From: Dromaius novaehollandiae
Lineage: Eukaryota; Chordata; Aves; Casuariiformes; Dromaiidae
Length of the DNA stretch: 64,000 bases
Assembly: GCF_036370855.1 (NCBI RefSeq)
Contig: NC_088103.1
Coordinates: forward strand, 6,387,404 to 6,451,403
Reading direction: 5' to 3'
The notes under the pieces were generated by a model. It searched no databases and had not been told where the DNA came from. It worked only from the letters and a program-made list of their open reading frames with translations. The position numbers and the translations under genes were made by a program. This document shows positions 23,901 through 49,813 of the stretch, piece by piece (within the stretch, counting starts at the first letter, position 1; each line of letters opens with the position of its first letter).

Positions 23901-26900
23901 TACTATTTTGTTTTCCGGCTCAGCTTTGCCATTGACCTTTCTGTCTCCTTTCTGAACACAGACTGCGCTTCTCATACCCTTAGCTCTCTCATCGCTAGTG
24001 CAAGGTAATGCAATTAACTGTATTATGTGAGGAGATACTGGGTAGCTACAGACACACGAAAAAGTGCATCATCTGTATCAGGACCAATTCCATAGCAGTG
24101 TTTTAGAAAACAACATATTAAAAAACCACAGAAATTCAGAGGTTGTGGCACTGTGAAATTAAGGGGCAGCTCACTTCTCATAGTCTGTGTGGGTGTCTTG
24201 CTAGTTATTTCAGCCCTTCGCAACTCACCTTCCCCATCAGTGCACTTAAGATACTTGCCTTTTGAAGAGAGCTTAGTTTTAACTTAAAAACAACCACAAA
24301 AGCACACTAATTAATGCGCATACTTGCTTGTTGGGGACAGTGACACCTAGGTTGGATGGTATCAAAAAGCAGGTTTGTGTTGACTACTGTTTATAGTTCC
24401 TGGATACACAATATATAGTTTTCAAGAAGAAAAGAGAGGAATGAAATCTGCATCCCAAAGCTTACATTCTGCTCAAGCTCTTCTACAGTCGGGCACAACA
24501 GTCAGTCTGGAAGACTGGTTTTGTACCTTTCGTGACTTATGCCAAATAGGCAGTAATTAATGTCTTTATCAATTATGCCAGCTGTCACAATGTTATTCTT
24601 TCTATAAATTTTGCTATTGTCATCCTTGTCAAAGTATTTTAATAGCATTTGCACACTTAGTGCTATCACAAGACGTTTTTGTATCAGTATTGTAAAATGT
24701 TCAGTAGTGTTTGTCAGTGTTCCCTTCTAGCTACTGAAATAACCTTGTTTATTCATGTTTTGCATGTTTTACTCCTTCAGTACTGATTGTGCAAGAGAGA
24801 AGTCATGTTCCCAGATCTGTCTTGTAAGAACTGTCTGTCAGTCCTCAGGGGCAGATACTTGCTGAAACGGTGTTTAAAACCTAGTAACTGCTTTTTTGAG
24901 ATGCCTCTTCATAGGGTTGCACAAACCTTAACTCACCTTCAAGTTTTCCTTGAATTAGTAAGGGCAATAGCAGTTTATTCTGGTACCTACTCACATCTTT
25001 CTATCAAGAACTGTGAGTAAAAGGATGAATGATCTCCAGATACTCCTCAGAATGTTACCACAGGAGTTGGTTCTCTTGAGTGCTAGAATTAAAACTGAAA
25101 GCATATCACTTAGGGCATGGACATGTAACTTTCTTATTCTGCTATAGCCCGCTTGTCTCTTGTTCTTGTCTGTAGTACTTTGTTATGTCTCTTTTATGGA
25201 GGGCTAAGATCATTCGTATGTGCTCTGGACTGAAAGCCTGAACACCTAGTATTGCCGTAGAGTGGCTAAAGCCTTGCAGATTTCACACGTAGGGTAAGGT
25301 TAGGAAATGAGAACACCCCAGAATTACTCAGTTATCTGCAAGGCACATGGAAATGACAGCTGGAGGTGTTTTTTTGAGATAGAGTGTTCAGGTACAAAGT
25401 ATTTCTGTGAGTCTTGGCCGGGGGGGGGAGGCCCTGTGTGGTTTTTTTTCATTTTTAAGGAAAGTGAATTTTGGACAAGTTTGGTATTGGGGGAAATAAA
25501 ACACAGGTAGTGATTTGTTTACTTAGTTAGTAAGGATATGCTTAGGACTTAGTTGTTTCTTTTAATAACCTCATTACAGTGTGTGATTAATATTGCTTAA
25601 AATTTCCCAATAATGATTTGTTGAATTAAATTTATTTTTTTAAACAGGCTTTTTAAGCAGGGTGGTTTATCCTTTTCATCTGATTTTGCAGAGTATGTGT
25701 TGAAACCACCCACTAGATCTAGGGAGTCAATCCTCTATTAAAAATGATTGGGAAACTTTAGACAAAAGCTGCTATTGCTTAGGGCAAAGCGAGACTAAAT
25801 GTCTGTCAGTGCATTTTTTTTCTTTTCCTATCGTTAATATAAATGCATGCGCTCAAATGTTTAGTTTCATGTGCTCCTGAAATCAGAGTATCCTAGATCT
25901 GTTTCTGCTGAGTGATTTGCCTCATGTACGATCGGATAGCTTTCCTTAGCGTGTATCCTTGTCTCCCGTTTGAGGGATCAGTCTGTCACTGAAATTTGAC
26001 TGAAGGTCCAATCAGTGCAAAGTTGAGACAAATGTTACATATGTTTATTTTTGTCCTTTAATAACTTTAATCTCTTTTGTTTAAGGCTCTGAAACAGAGA
26101 GAAGCAATCTTGAAGCTAATTTTGAAAAATGAAAACGTAAGTAGTCTTCTCTTAATGATTATTCTCCTGAATTGCTGTGGTCATGAACGCAAACTCCGGA
26201 GTTGTGGAAAATGTGTTTTATAATTGTTTTTCTTGGAGCAAGGTATATATTATCTACTAGAGTATTTCTGATTATAATTTGGGAATCTTTTGTGGTTTTA
26301 GGTGTGGCTTCAAATTAAAGCAGTAGAATTGTGTATTGGTTTAAGCACGAGCCTTGTATTAGAGCAGTAGTAGTCTTGGATTTCTTGGTGAAACACTGTC
26401 TCTGAGGAAAATTACTTAATTTCTCTGTCTCCATTTCCCTGTTATATAACAAGATAATATATTTGTCTCCCTGAAGCTGCCAAAGATGAATCATGTTTGA
26501 AATCACTTTGATGAGTGGAAGAAATTTCAAGCCATCATGAAGCATTCATTCAGGAAGAAGAGATACTGAATTTTTTTGAACTCTGTAGTCTATTGGCTCT
26601 AGTTAAGAAAGGAAGAATAACGTTTTTTGACAGTGCTGCTTTTGCATTTTGATTCAAAGTTCGTATTTTCTTTAGAGGAAAAGTCCTTCCGTGCATGTTG
26701 CTACTAATATTAGATGGTGTTTATATTGCAGTCTGTATTCCAAGATGTGGAGAAGGAGTAGATATGCGTGCAAGTGGAAGTATCTTGGCAGAATGTGGAA
26801 CTTGACCAGTATTATTGGTCTTTTGGGGACCTGAACCTGGAGCCACAGAGGTTCCTGCCACTGAAGTTCTACAGAACTTAGTTGGCAGCACTAATTCTCA

Positions 26901-29900
26901 TTACGTTAATGTTGTAAAGTATTTGTTGATTGAGGTCTATCCTAAAGGTAGATATCTTTTATTAGTAAAACCAACTTAAACCTTTAAGAGGCTTAATGTG
27001 AGTTGATCGTTTGTGAATGGCTGAGATATTGAGGAAATGATTTTGCGATTGGTCATTTTGAATTGTGTGAATAGTATGACTGGCAAAATGCTGGACATGG
27101 CATCAATTCTGGTTCTGCACCTAAATGCCAAAGGCATCCTGCAGGAAATACTGGCTTCTTTGCAGAAGATTGCAAACAACTTAAAATTCTCTTGCAAATG
27201 GTGACTTTAATTTCTTTTCAGGAGTTGTTAGGGAGGCGATCCAAGTGATAGACTTTTATATTGGCTCCCTGAATATCTGCAAACAGCCAGCCCATGCGTA
27301 CAAGTGAACGCTGTGGCTCCTTTGCCTTGGCAGCTGGGCCTTTGAGTTGCAGCACCTGGGCTGTATGGCCTTGAACAGAGACACAAATCACCTCCTGAAT
27401 AAGGACTTTAAAAAAAGTGAGGGATACCAAGCATCCAGCAGTGAATCACAGCAGCACAAAGTAACTTGTTTTAAGAAACAAATTAGCCTGTATTGGTTAT
27501 CCAATAGGAGGAGGAGTCGGATCTCTCAAGCTCAGCTTATTTTCAGCCAGAGTAACAAACTTTCTGGGAGACTCTTTCCCATGATGGGTGTAGTCATGCC
27601 CTCTGTTTTCCCTTCCTGTCTTAAGATCTTGTTTCTCCTTTTCACTCCAAGGGAAATCCTTGTTAATGCATGGTATCCAAAGTGCCTGCTTTTTATTCTT
27701 AGCCAGCTACATTGCTCCATTCAGTTCCTGATGACCTTCAGCCCCAGGTTAGGCAATTACACGCCGATTGACAGTTGACCATCCCTGGCTTTGGCATTTG
27801 TGTGCAGGATCATGCTGGAGTTGTTATAGCAAAGCACATCAAGACAGCGAGGCTGTAGTGTCTGTAGGAGAACACTTCAGAGTAATCCGGGTGCCAATTT
27901 TGCATGAATTTCCATGCCTGGGGACTCAGATGACTCACTCCAGACCTAAACCAGGGCACTGCATGTAGAGTTGTAATGTGGTGATCAGGGAGCCCAGGCT
28001 CAAGTGCAAGTCCAGGATCTGAGCGAACATGACAGTATCACTCTAACTCCTGTCTTTCAAGAAAAGTCGGAGGGAAGGTGGGGAATTTGAAGAGTGCTCA
28101 GTGGATGTCAGCGCATTCTCAGGTTCTCCCTGGGAGTCCGCTGATTAATTGAACTGATAGTTAGAAAGAATATGGATTACATACGGGACTTTGCCTTTAG
28201 CGAACAGTTAGCGAATTTCATGGAAGAGATTCCCTCTTAGAAAACATGCCCCCTCACTTTCATTAGACGAGTTTGGCTTTAACTTTTGTAAAAAGGAAAT
28301 ACAGATGCATTGGAAAATGTACTGGAAAGACCTGGATAAATGTTGGGTCCTGACTGGACATATAGGCTCTTCTGGCTGCTTGTCTGAGTTCTGTCTCTGA
28401 TCCAATGCATGGAGTTAAACATGTTATTCTGCCTCTGAGTTCCCCATGTCATGGTCATATAAAATAGGCACAGCTGTTCAGTAACTCAGCAGAAAACTGT
28501 TTTTGGAGTTCTTGTTTTGCATTGAAAGGTGGCAACAGCAAAATGTAAATGTAACAGGAACTTTTTCCAGTCTTAATGTGTTACCGGTGAAAATAAGTGT
28601 TTATGAGAATAAAATATACTCTTTCAAATAACATTATTGTGAAAAAGGCTGTGGCTGTGAAAGGAGGCCCAATAGGTAGTGTTCATTGTCTACAGATCTA
28701 AAGATGCACTAGGGTCTAATAGCTCTTAGCCAAAAAAACTTTGCTGTTACGGGAAACTTGTGTAGGCATTCAGGGAACTGGGTCATTATTTCTGCGATCC
28801 ACTCGTGTCATCTAGTAGACTCTCAAAACCCCACAGGAACTTTATAAGTAACAGAATATACCAATATGACAGTTTGCTTTCAGTTGCCTGCTCATTTTTA
28901 TCAGCTACAGTTTTATTAAATGAAGCATCAGTTTCATTTAATGAAATGAACTACCTGGAGAGTTCAAAACACAAGACAATTAATTAATTTCCTTTTAGAA
29001 GGCAAGACTGAAAGAAAAGTCTTAAGGCAAGTAAAAATATTTAGAGGCGATTATGTGAGTACTCTAGCAGAATAGTGTAAATGCCTTCAAAGTTATTATG
29101 TTCTTACCTTTTATTTTTTGACAGGTGGACAGGCATGTAGATCTCCTAGAAGTTGCTAAAGAAACCGATGGTTTCTCAGGAAGTGACCTGAAAGAAATGT
29201 GCCGGGATGCAGCACTCCTTTGTGTCAGGGAATACGTTAATTCTGCCTGCGAAGAAGAGAAGTAGGTGTTTTATCCTCTGTGTTATGATAGCTGAACAGC
29301 AACTGTGAATGCTCTTGGTGCTACATATTGTGCAGTTATGAGTTTGTGTCTTTTGATTTGCATTGCAAATTTAGGGTTGTTTTAAACATTGTGATTCACA
29401 AGTGGGTTCTCTTTTTTTCTTCAGAAATTGCCGCTATACAAAAGAATATCAATAAGTTACCTTTATTCATTCTGACTATGAAAATAAGATTATTTGTTCC
29501 AAAGTGACAAGTTTGAGATGTCATGCACTAACAAGAGAGCTGTATTACTAAATTATATTATCAAGCTTAGATGCTGGAAACACTCTTGTATGCATGTAAC
29601 TTTATTTGCTGTAATGTTCCTCTGATTATCTCCCGTTCTTGAAGGTAAACCACGTGCATGGATAGAGGCATATGTTTCCCGTAATGCTGACTCTCCATCA
29701 GAGCTGCTGTTGTTAAGGACTGCTTTTCATTGTCTGAGTAGTTGTTACGCAGCACCTGACTCACTATTTTGCTTTTTTTTTCTTTTTTTCCTCTTTTAAA
29801 GCCATGATGAAGATGAAATTCGGCCTGTGCAGCAGCAGGATCTACACAGGGCAATTGAAAAGATGAGAAAATCAAAGGATGCCACACTTCAGAATGTTTT

Positions 29901-29922
29901 GATGCATGTTAGTTTAGATTAA
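14752..29922 (+). CDS. ATAD1: ATAD1 (Msp1 family AAA ATPase), complete coding sequence in nine exons
   Basis: Joined exons 14752-14913, 16616-16714, 17016-17136, 18778-18978, 20149-20255, 23561-23650, 26086-26136, 29125-29261 and 29802-29922 give 1089 nt: 362 residues plus TAA. Human ATAD1 has 361. ATAD1 is a membrane-anchored AAA ATPase of the mitochondrial outer membrane and peroxisomes that extracts mislocalised tail-anchored proteins. It is also called Thorase for its role in AMPA-receptor turnover. Visible parts: N-terminal membrane segment at residues about 17-35; Walker A GPPGCGKT 133-140; pore-loop aromatics W166 and Y167; Walker B IIFIDE 188-193 with catalytic E193; sensor-1 N238 in GATNRP; arginine-finger region RRMPTR with R249, R250 and R254; C-terminal AAA lid. 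All junctions are GT-AG and phase-consistent, and the start context CAAAATGG is strong. Confidence 0.97.
16616..16714 (+). CDS. ATAD1: ATAD1 exon 3
   Basis: Encodes residues 55-87 ([20 protein letters not shown]...SMH), the linker leading into the AAA domain. Acceptor TCCAG; donor CAT|GTAAGA; phase 0 at both ends. Confidence 0.96.
17016..17136 (+). CDS. ATAD1: ATAD1 exon 4
   Basis: Encodes residues 88-127 plus one base ([20 protein letters not shown]...LLQPPK), the conserved 'W.dIaGl' entry of the AAA fold. Donor AAAG|GTAGGA, phase 1. Confidence 0.97.
18778..18978 (+). CDS. ATAD1: ATAD1 exon 5 (Walker A, pore loop, Walker B)
   Basis: Encodes residues 128-194 plus one base. It contains GPPGCGKT, the KWYGES pore loop and IIFIDEI, so the ATPase core is in one exon. 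All catalytic residues expected for an active ATPase are present. Confidence 0.98.
20149..20255 (+). CDS. ATAD1: ATAD1 exon 6
   Basis: Encodes residues 195-230 ([20 protein letters not shown]...TDYNCQ). Human has RNRSSS and TDHSCQ here; the substitutions are conservative. Donor CAG|GTAAGT. Confidence 0.96.
20256..23560 (+). other. ATAD1 intron 6, with a GC-richer block at about 22040-22870
   Basis: The block is more GC-rich than flanking intron and has longer open frames on both strands (for example 22094-22504 minus). No protein family was recognised and no LTR or CR1 signature was found. An old retroelement fragment is possible but not shown. Confidence 0.4.
23561..23650 (+). CDS. ATAD1: ATAD1 exon 7 (sensor 1 and arginine fingers)
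   Basis: Encodes residues 231-260 ([20 protein letters not shown] then [10 protein letters not shown]). Acceptor ATACAG; donor CCT|GTAAGT; phase 0. Confidence 0.97.
26086..26136 (+). CDS. ATAD1: ATAD1 exon 8 (51 nt)
   Basis: Encodes residues 261-277 ([17 protein letters not shown]). Acceptor TTTAAG; donor AAC|GTAAGT. Its length is a multiple of three, so skipping would keep the frame but remove part of the AAA lid. Confidence 0.95.
26330..26540 (+). repeat. MIR/CORE-SINE-like remnant in ATAD1 intron 8
   Basis: The plus strand contains 'aaaattacttaatttctctgtctccatttccctgttatataacaagataata', a degraded form of the MIR/L2 tail ('acttaacctctctgtgcctcagtttcc..atctgtaaaat..gataata'). Strongly diverged. 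Confidence 0.45.
28425..28485 (+). repeat. Second MIR/L2-tail-like remnant in ATAD1 intron 8
   Basis: 'ttctgcctctgagttccccatgtcatggtcatataaaataggca' resembles 'ctctgtgcctcagtttccccatctgtaaaataggca'. Short and diverged. Confidence 0.35.
29125..29261 (+). CDS. ATAD1: ATAD1 exon 9
   Basis: Encodes residues 278-322 plus two bases ([20 protein letters not shown]...NSACEEE). The [12 protein letters not shown] sensor-2 region is intact. Compared with the human NSTSEES stretch, one extra acidic codon sits just before the donor AA|GTAGGT. Confidence 0.95.
29802..29922 (+). CDS. ATAD1: ATAD1 exon 10 (last coding exon)
   Basis: Encodes residues 323-362 ([21 protein letters not shown]...NVLMHVSLD) and stop TAA at 29920-29922. 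The first codon is split AA|C. The C-terminal ...SLD matches the human ...CLD end. Confidence 0.97.
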
Positions 29923-31025
29923 GATCGAAGAGTGTTTTTGCAGTTTCCGATGTGATTTAGTTTGTTGACTTCTGTAATCGGTTAGTAAAAACAATGAAAG
30001 GGGGTGGGAGTGGGGATGTTCTTTGAACAAGGGAGTTATGTTTCTGGAATTGTTTTTATACAACAAATTCTAAGTTATTGAAATTTAGTATTGTGCGATT
30101 AGAAAAGTACCAATAGATCATGAAGTGGAACAATTACAGCCCAGACCAAGAGCAACTGCCTGTGTTTTGTCCCATAAGCGATACACTGTGTAGCCTTAAA
30201 GCAGGTTCTGATGTGGTGCATGGGTTCAGTGGGTCACCTGTGTGGAGGGGAGATGATCCATTACCAGTTTGTGTATATATGTACAAGCGTGTGTGTATGT
30301 ATGAAATGTATATATCCACACATTTTTTATATATAGACATAATCTGTAGATAACTTGAGTATGGAAAATCTTTTCTACTTGCTGAATCAAACCAAATCAG
30401 AAGATGTATAGATTAAAGATTCATCTATATTCAATTCACATTTACTTCTTCCTTTTAACAGCAAATACGAAGATAGAAATTCTGCTTCTAGAATAATTTT
30501 CAGGCAAAATTAAAAATATTACAGATTTTTCTTTCACACTACCACTTGAAGTCTGGTGCCATTTAGTGGAGATAGTAAACTACTGTAAAAATGTTTGAAT
30601 ACTCTTTGTTTTGTATGAATCCTGCTATTTGAGGATATTTAATGCCTTTAATGCTATTTTTATATTTTTTCCCCTCTGATATGAGCAATTATAGAGTAGA
30701 ATCTTAACTGGTCTTTCATTAAGCCCCACATATTTTAAGCTCTCTGAAAAATTGTGGCTTTCTGATCTATTATGCATTGTAATGAGGGCTTGCTGCTATT
30801 TAATCTTCTCTAGAAGACCCACTGCAGCACTGTGGCATTGTACCATGAAGTGTCATATGTGTAGTTTTGACTAAGGCAAGAGGATATGTTTTGTGATGTA
30901 TTGCTTTGTCACGTGCTCTGATTTGCAAAACTGAAGGGAATGGGTCTTAGACTTAATGTAATTTAGCAATGTTATGCTGTTCTTGCTGGTAGCAGTTTAA
31001 TAAATTTATGTAGAATTATGTGATA
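29923..31025 (+). other. ATAD1: ATAD1 3' UTR
   Basis: AT-rich sequence following the stop codon to the first good polyadenylation hexamer at 30999. The end is set a short distance beyond that hexamer; longer isoforms are possible. Confidence 0.55.
30999..31004 (+). terminator. AATAAA polyadenylation signal, ATAD1
   Basis: AATAAA in 'cagtttaataaatttatg' about 1.08 kb after the stop codon, followed by TG-containing sequence. Usage is inferred. Confidence 0.5.
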
Positions 31026-33736
31026 AAGGCAAAGGGTTAAAAAAATGTAAGTGGCAAAGCTTTTTGCTAATGTTAGTCAATAGGTTTTTATAATTTAATT
31101 TTCTTCTCAGTACTATGGATTGTGGACTAATTTTACATAAATATGTAACGAGGATTCTTAAACCCTAAGAGACGATATGCTATGTCACAGGTATCTTAGC
31201 TGTAGAAGAAAGGTAGGCATTGAAAGCCAGATACAGTGTAAAATGAGACAAGGTGCAAAGTAAAATAAAGACATCTTGAGCCAGCCATCGCACAATATCA
31301 GGTTCTGATGACAATTTCCACTAAGCTTATAGCCACAGAATAGCTTTGTAACTGGAGTCCCTTCCGTATGCACACAAGCTGTGTAATGCCTCTTACACAA
31401 TACACGTTAGTTTGAGGTGATTTAATCTCTGAGTACTGAACGTGGGGTTTTGGGGGAGGAGGGTGGTTTTGTTTTTTGTTTTGTGCTTTAGAATTTTCCC
31501 ATATCAAAAAGAGAAGTAATTATATGGTAAATACATACTAGTCTGACACAAGCACATAGGAAATTAGGCACAGCAAAGAAATACTAGGTCTGGGATATGG
31601 AACTCTAATCCCACAAGTCATGTTCATTATAAGGAGAAAAAAAGTTACATAAGCAGTACTGCAGATGCTAATACTTTGTATTCTTTCAACAGGGAGGGAG
31701 GGAAGGTGATTTAGTCTGTACAAAAATAACTGAAAGAGTAGTGAGAGAGCTTGAAAGTTTCTAAAGGAAAAGGAGCAGTGCTTTATAAAGAGTAACTATC
31801 AGCAAAGCGTAGCTGTCCTTATGGTAGTGAACGATGAAAATGCAGCAGGAGTGCAGCAGTTCTGGTAAACTTAAGAACATGTTTCCCCATTCCCTTGGTC
31901 CTGAGTGAGAGGAAATTTTATGCTGCTGACACCTTTTTTTTTCCACATTCAAATTAAATGATACACTCTATGACTACCTGTTACTACTTCAGAAAATCAA
32001 AAGTCAGTGCTAGCTCTGTGAAAATCTGATCAAGTTCAAGGACTTGCTTTGAAATTAAACATGTGAACAGTGCTGCTTACTTCAACTTGGGTTCTTAAAA
32101 CATTTAAGTTATGCATGTGCCAGCTTAAGTACTTCAGCTACTCGGTTCCTTTCAGCAGTGACCCCTTTTTCAGTTGCAGGTTTGACTTCGAAGTTCTCCC
32201 AGCACATCTCAGTAGCTGTCACACCTGAGAAATCCCAAGCTGCAGACTGGTAGAATAACCCACCCTGTAAGCAGTCCTGTGTCTCCTTCCTTTATTCAGG
32301 ACGCTTTGCTGCTTGGTAGAGATCTAGCGTAGGCATTTGAAGAATACCATCTCTCATCTTACTTGTCAGTCAGACGGACTGTAAAATGGGGTTTTGAGCA
32401 GGTTTGAATGTCAGGCTCAGCCTGACGCATGGGAATAGGAAAACAGCCTAACTGCAGCTGCCAGGGGCATCATCTAGCCACCAGCTGAGCTCTCACCTCC
32501 TTTTTATGTGTTTCTCTAAAAACCGACTGTTTCCATACTAGCTGTATCTTGCCTTTTCGTTGCGCCTATCACTATAAATGCATCACTGTAGGCTTAAGAG
32601 ATAAATTTGATGCTGAAGAAGCATAATTAATTATTTGTAATTGTAAAGTTACTGCAGCTAAAGTGTAATTTGCACTATTCAAGGCCCCTTCCATACTTTG
32701 CTGCTGCTGCTAGGGCTTCGGCAAGTTCTTTTCAAAACAAGGATACTTACTGTAGCTTGCTAGAATGGCTGAGGAAGCTGCATGATTTATCATGCAAGAC
32801 CTCAGCCACTGCCACCCTTAACTTCATTTCTGTCTCAGTCTGGCCCAGGTCCCTCGCTGCTTGAGCCTGCATCTGGTAAGAGTGGGAAAGGCTTGTGCAG
32901 AGAAGCGGTGGTAAACTGACCCAATCTCCCACAGAATCTGAGCCAGCTGCTCAAATCTAGTATGACTTTCATAGGGGTGGGTTGAGGCTGGTGCCAGTCC
33001 TGAGCGCTGAGTTGTAATACCCAGTGTGAAAAGGAGCCTTGCTGAGGTTTAAAGGTTGACTCTTCTGGCAGGAAAAGGCATAGACAGGCCCAGTAAGCAA
33101 AGCCTTTGTTTAGGCCCTGTTCAGTCACAGCACTGCTAGACAGCGTGTACAGTACAGCCTGTACCTAAATTGTCCTCAGGCTGTAAAGCAGCTAATCTTG
33201 CCCGTCTCATACTGCAGCACAAACAGAAACCTTTGGAATAGTCTTAAGTAACAGCTAAATGAATGAAGTGTTTTTGTGTTTTGTCACTCCGTTTGTCACC
33301 TTTACAAGTCGTGTCCCCATTTGAATTCTGCAAAATACAGGGGGTTTTAACCGTATTTGAAACTGGCTTGGGCAGGGATGTCCCATTCCCCATCCACCCA
33401 CCATTTCTTCACCCACTGCTTGGGCAGCGACGGTAAAATCCACGGCGCGGAGGGGCTGCCGTGACGGTCCCTCGTGGGAGCCCCCGCGAGACAGCAGGGC
33501 CCACAGAGGGGCCCGTGCCTCCACCGGCCGCTGCACTCCCGCAGCTCGCCGCCTTCTCCGGGGCCACCGGCAACCTGAGAGAGGAACCTGCCCGTGCTCA
33601 GCAGCAGCCCCCGCCTGCCCTGCCCGAGCCCCTCGGAGTCCCACCGACGAAGCCACCACCCTTGAAAATAAGTCTGCGGTGGTACAAGGTCGCGTTTTTC
33701 AACACAATCGCAAAGTAAGAATTATACGTATAAATA
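31026..33736. other. Gap between convergent ATAD1 and PAPSS2
   Basis: About 2.7 kb separate the two inferred poly(A) signals. No gene was recognised. A GC- and CpG-richer stretch lies at about 33430-33660, just past the inferred PAPSS2 end. Confidence 0.5.
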
Positions 33737-33742
33737 TTTATT
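33737..33742 (-). terminator. Candidate AATAAA polyadenylation signal, PAPSS2
   Basis: Plus-strand TTTATT in 'taaatatttatttgtac', which reads AATAAA on the minus strand. An ATTAAA (TTTAAT) at about 33838 is an alternative. Confidence 0.4.
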
Positions 33743-34544
33743 TGTACTAAAAGTGAGTGTTTCGTAGCAGAGTATCAATTTCAGAATATATTAAATCATG
33801 AGATGCATCAGTTGAGGTACAGATTCCAGTCTCATGTCTTTAATAAATACCCTATAAAAAAAACTAGTCAATGATGTATTCTGATTTAATCAGAGGTAAT
33901 CAGCCTACTACGCTATTTTGAAAGGATAATACAACATTTATCTTCTGCTGTAACCACTTGGATTTACTGCATCTTCTTGAACCATCTGATTATTTTAAGA
34001 TACAACAGCACTACTTCACTACTTTAAAAAATGGCAAATATTACAATTACAAGTTGGAGTATTGCTTTTGTCTTTCAGGTCCCTGCCAGAGGGCTGAATA
34101 TAAAAGGCACTATTGCTAGTATGCTTTCAGCTAACAACGTTGTCCTTGCAGCTTTTCTGAGGTATAATACAGCTTTGGGCTCCTTACTCTGAATACTTAA
34201 AAATTACCAGAAAAACCCCAGGTGACATCATTGAAAAATAAAACATTTTTGCAAAAATATTTCCAATTGCTTGCATAGGTTTGGACGCTGTACCATGGCC
34301 ACAGCAAAAAGGTTTCACTCGGCTAAATGACAAGGCACGACATGATTGTTTTTTACTTAAGGCAGATCCATTTGTAATTAAAACTGAAATATAAGGCGTA
34401 GGCGAACACTATTTCCAGTTCATGTAAAACACATTCTGACTGGTTCTGGGGCTAAAAAAATGACAAGTATAAAAAAATCACGAATTCTCATTGTTGCGAT
34501 AACTAACAAGTGCATAGCTGTTTCCCCCCCACCGAAATATTACA

Positions 34545-34720
34545 CCTGAGCATCGCGGCCGCGGAGGCAGCGCCTGGCCCTGGGGCTGCTGGAGGCAGGA
34601 GTGTGGAGGCGCGGGGGCGCAGGATGGGCCCCGGGGAAGCCGCTGCCGCCTGCGAGCGGCCCGCCGAGGCGCGGGGACGGGAAAGCAGGCGGAGCTGGGA
34701 TTTTCGCTGAGATCCCCAAA
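34545..34720. other. Short CpG-rich patch in the PAPSS2 3' UTR region
   Basis: About 175 bp with many CpG and GGCC/GCGG motifs in otherwise AT-rich sequence. No coding similarity was recognised in any frame. Confidence 0.6.
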
Positions 34721-35722
34721 CCTTCAGCACCACCTGGAAACGCACTGGCAAGGCCTCAGCGTACCGGCGTGACACGCTCACGGCAAGGCTACAGATAAGA
34801 CCAGGTAAAGCGTGTCACTAGATCTGCAGTGTCCGGCCACGTACGCGTTCCCTGCAATAACTGCGAGTCAGCACAAAAGCACGAAGCAGGATGGCAAAGT
34901 CCATGTCGAAAAGAAAAAAAACAAAACCACACGACTCTGCAGTAACTTTCCATCAGCCAGATCTGGGAAAAACGCTCACTTCTGGGCACCGCCACCCTCT
35001 CCACAGCAGTGCCTGGGCCATCCTGCAGCTGTGAAGTAAAACTGGCTCATCTGTGCCTGCTTAAGGCTCTGGACTCAGGTGCAGGGCGCATAAGGAAGAG
35101 GGGAAGCGTTTGAGCCATCTCTCTGCCCGGCTCCTTGTGGGTACAGTCACTTGGGCCCACTTGGCACTTGGATTTTGTCACGGTGCGGCAACCACAGCTT
35201 CCCCAGGCTCTGCCGGCTGCAGCCTGCCTCTCCGCAACGAGCAGCTCTCCTCGCTTCAGCAGCTGCTCCCCGTCTCTTCTGGCCAGCAGCGGGGCCACAC
35301 GGGGCGAGGGGTAACGGCAAGTCACTTCTTCATTTCTGCTTCACAAAGGGGGGACGTACTTTTAATCCCAGTGACGAGGTCCCAGCTCTGCACCAGGGAC
35401 CGGTGCACGGCCACGGCGGCACGAAGCGATCCAACTGGCCAACGTGAATCCCGTGCGGGGTAATTGCTTTCCGGAGCCACGTTGTGCTGGGAACGAAGGG
35501 CCTGCTCCCCTCCTCTTCCAGCACTACAGGGACGCTCTCAGCAAGTTCAAGGGGAAAAGGATCAGGCTCAAAATATTTCTGATTAGTAAAAAAAACATTC
35601 TGACCTTGTTTGGAAAATCCTACAGTCAGAATATTGAAAATGCCAAGTTACTGATCTGCATCACAGGAAATCAATGAATCACTGCTCATTCTTAATATAC
35701 ACATTTCTAGGGAGAAGTAGTG

Positions 35723-49813
<14,091 letters not shown>

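Larger units (their letters stand above)
26137..29124 (+). other. ATAD1 intron 8
   Basis: Besides the two MIR-like pieces it carries a GC-richer, frame-rich block at about 27200-28160 of unknown origin, and a 10-bp perfect hairpin (28915-28924 with 28933-28942). No gene was recognised. Confidence 0.45.
33737..35722 (-). other. PAPSS2: PAPSS2 3' UTR
   Basis: From the stop codon leftward to the AATAAA (minus strand) at 33742-33737 gives about 2 kb, similar to the long mammalian PAPSS2 3' UTR. It contains an unusual CpG-rich patch at about 34545-34720. The extent is inferred. Confidence 0.45.

Noticed and set aside
28915-28942. 10-bp perfect hairpin with 8-nt loop in ATAD1 intron 8 as a possible small RNA
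   Set aside because: Far too short for a pre-miRNA and AT-only; common by chance in AT-rich introns.
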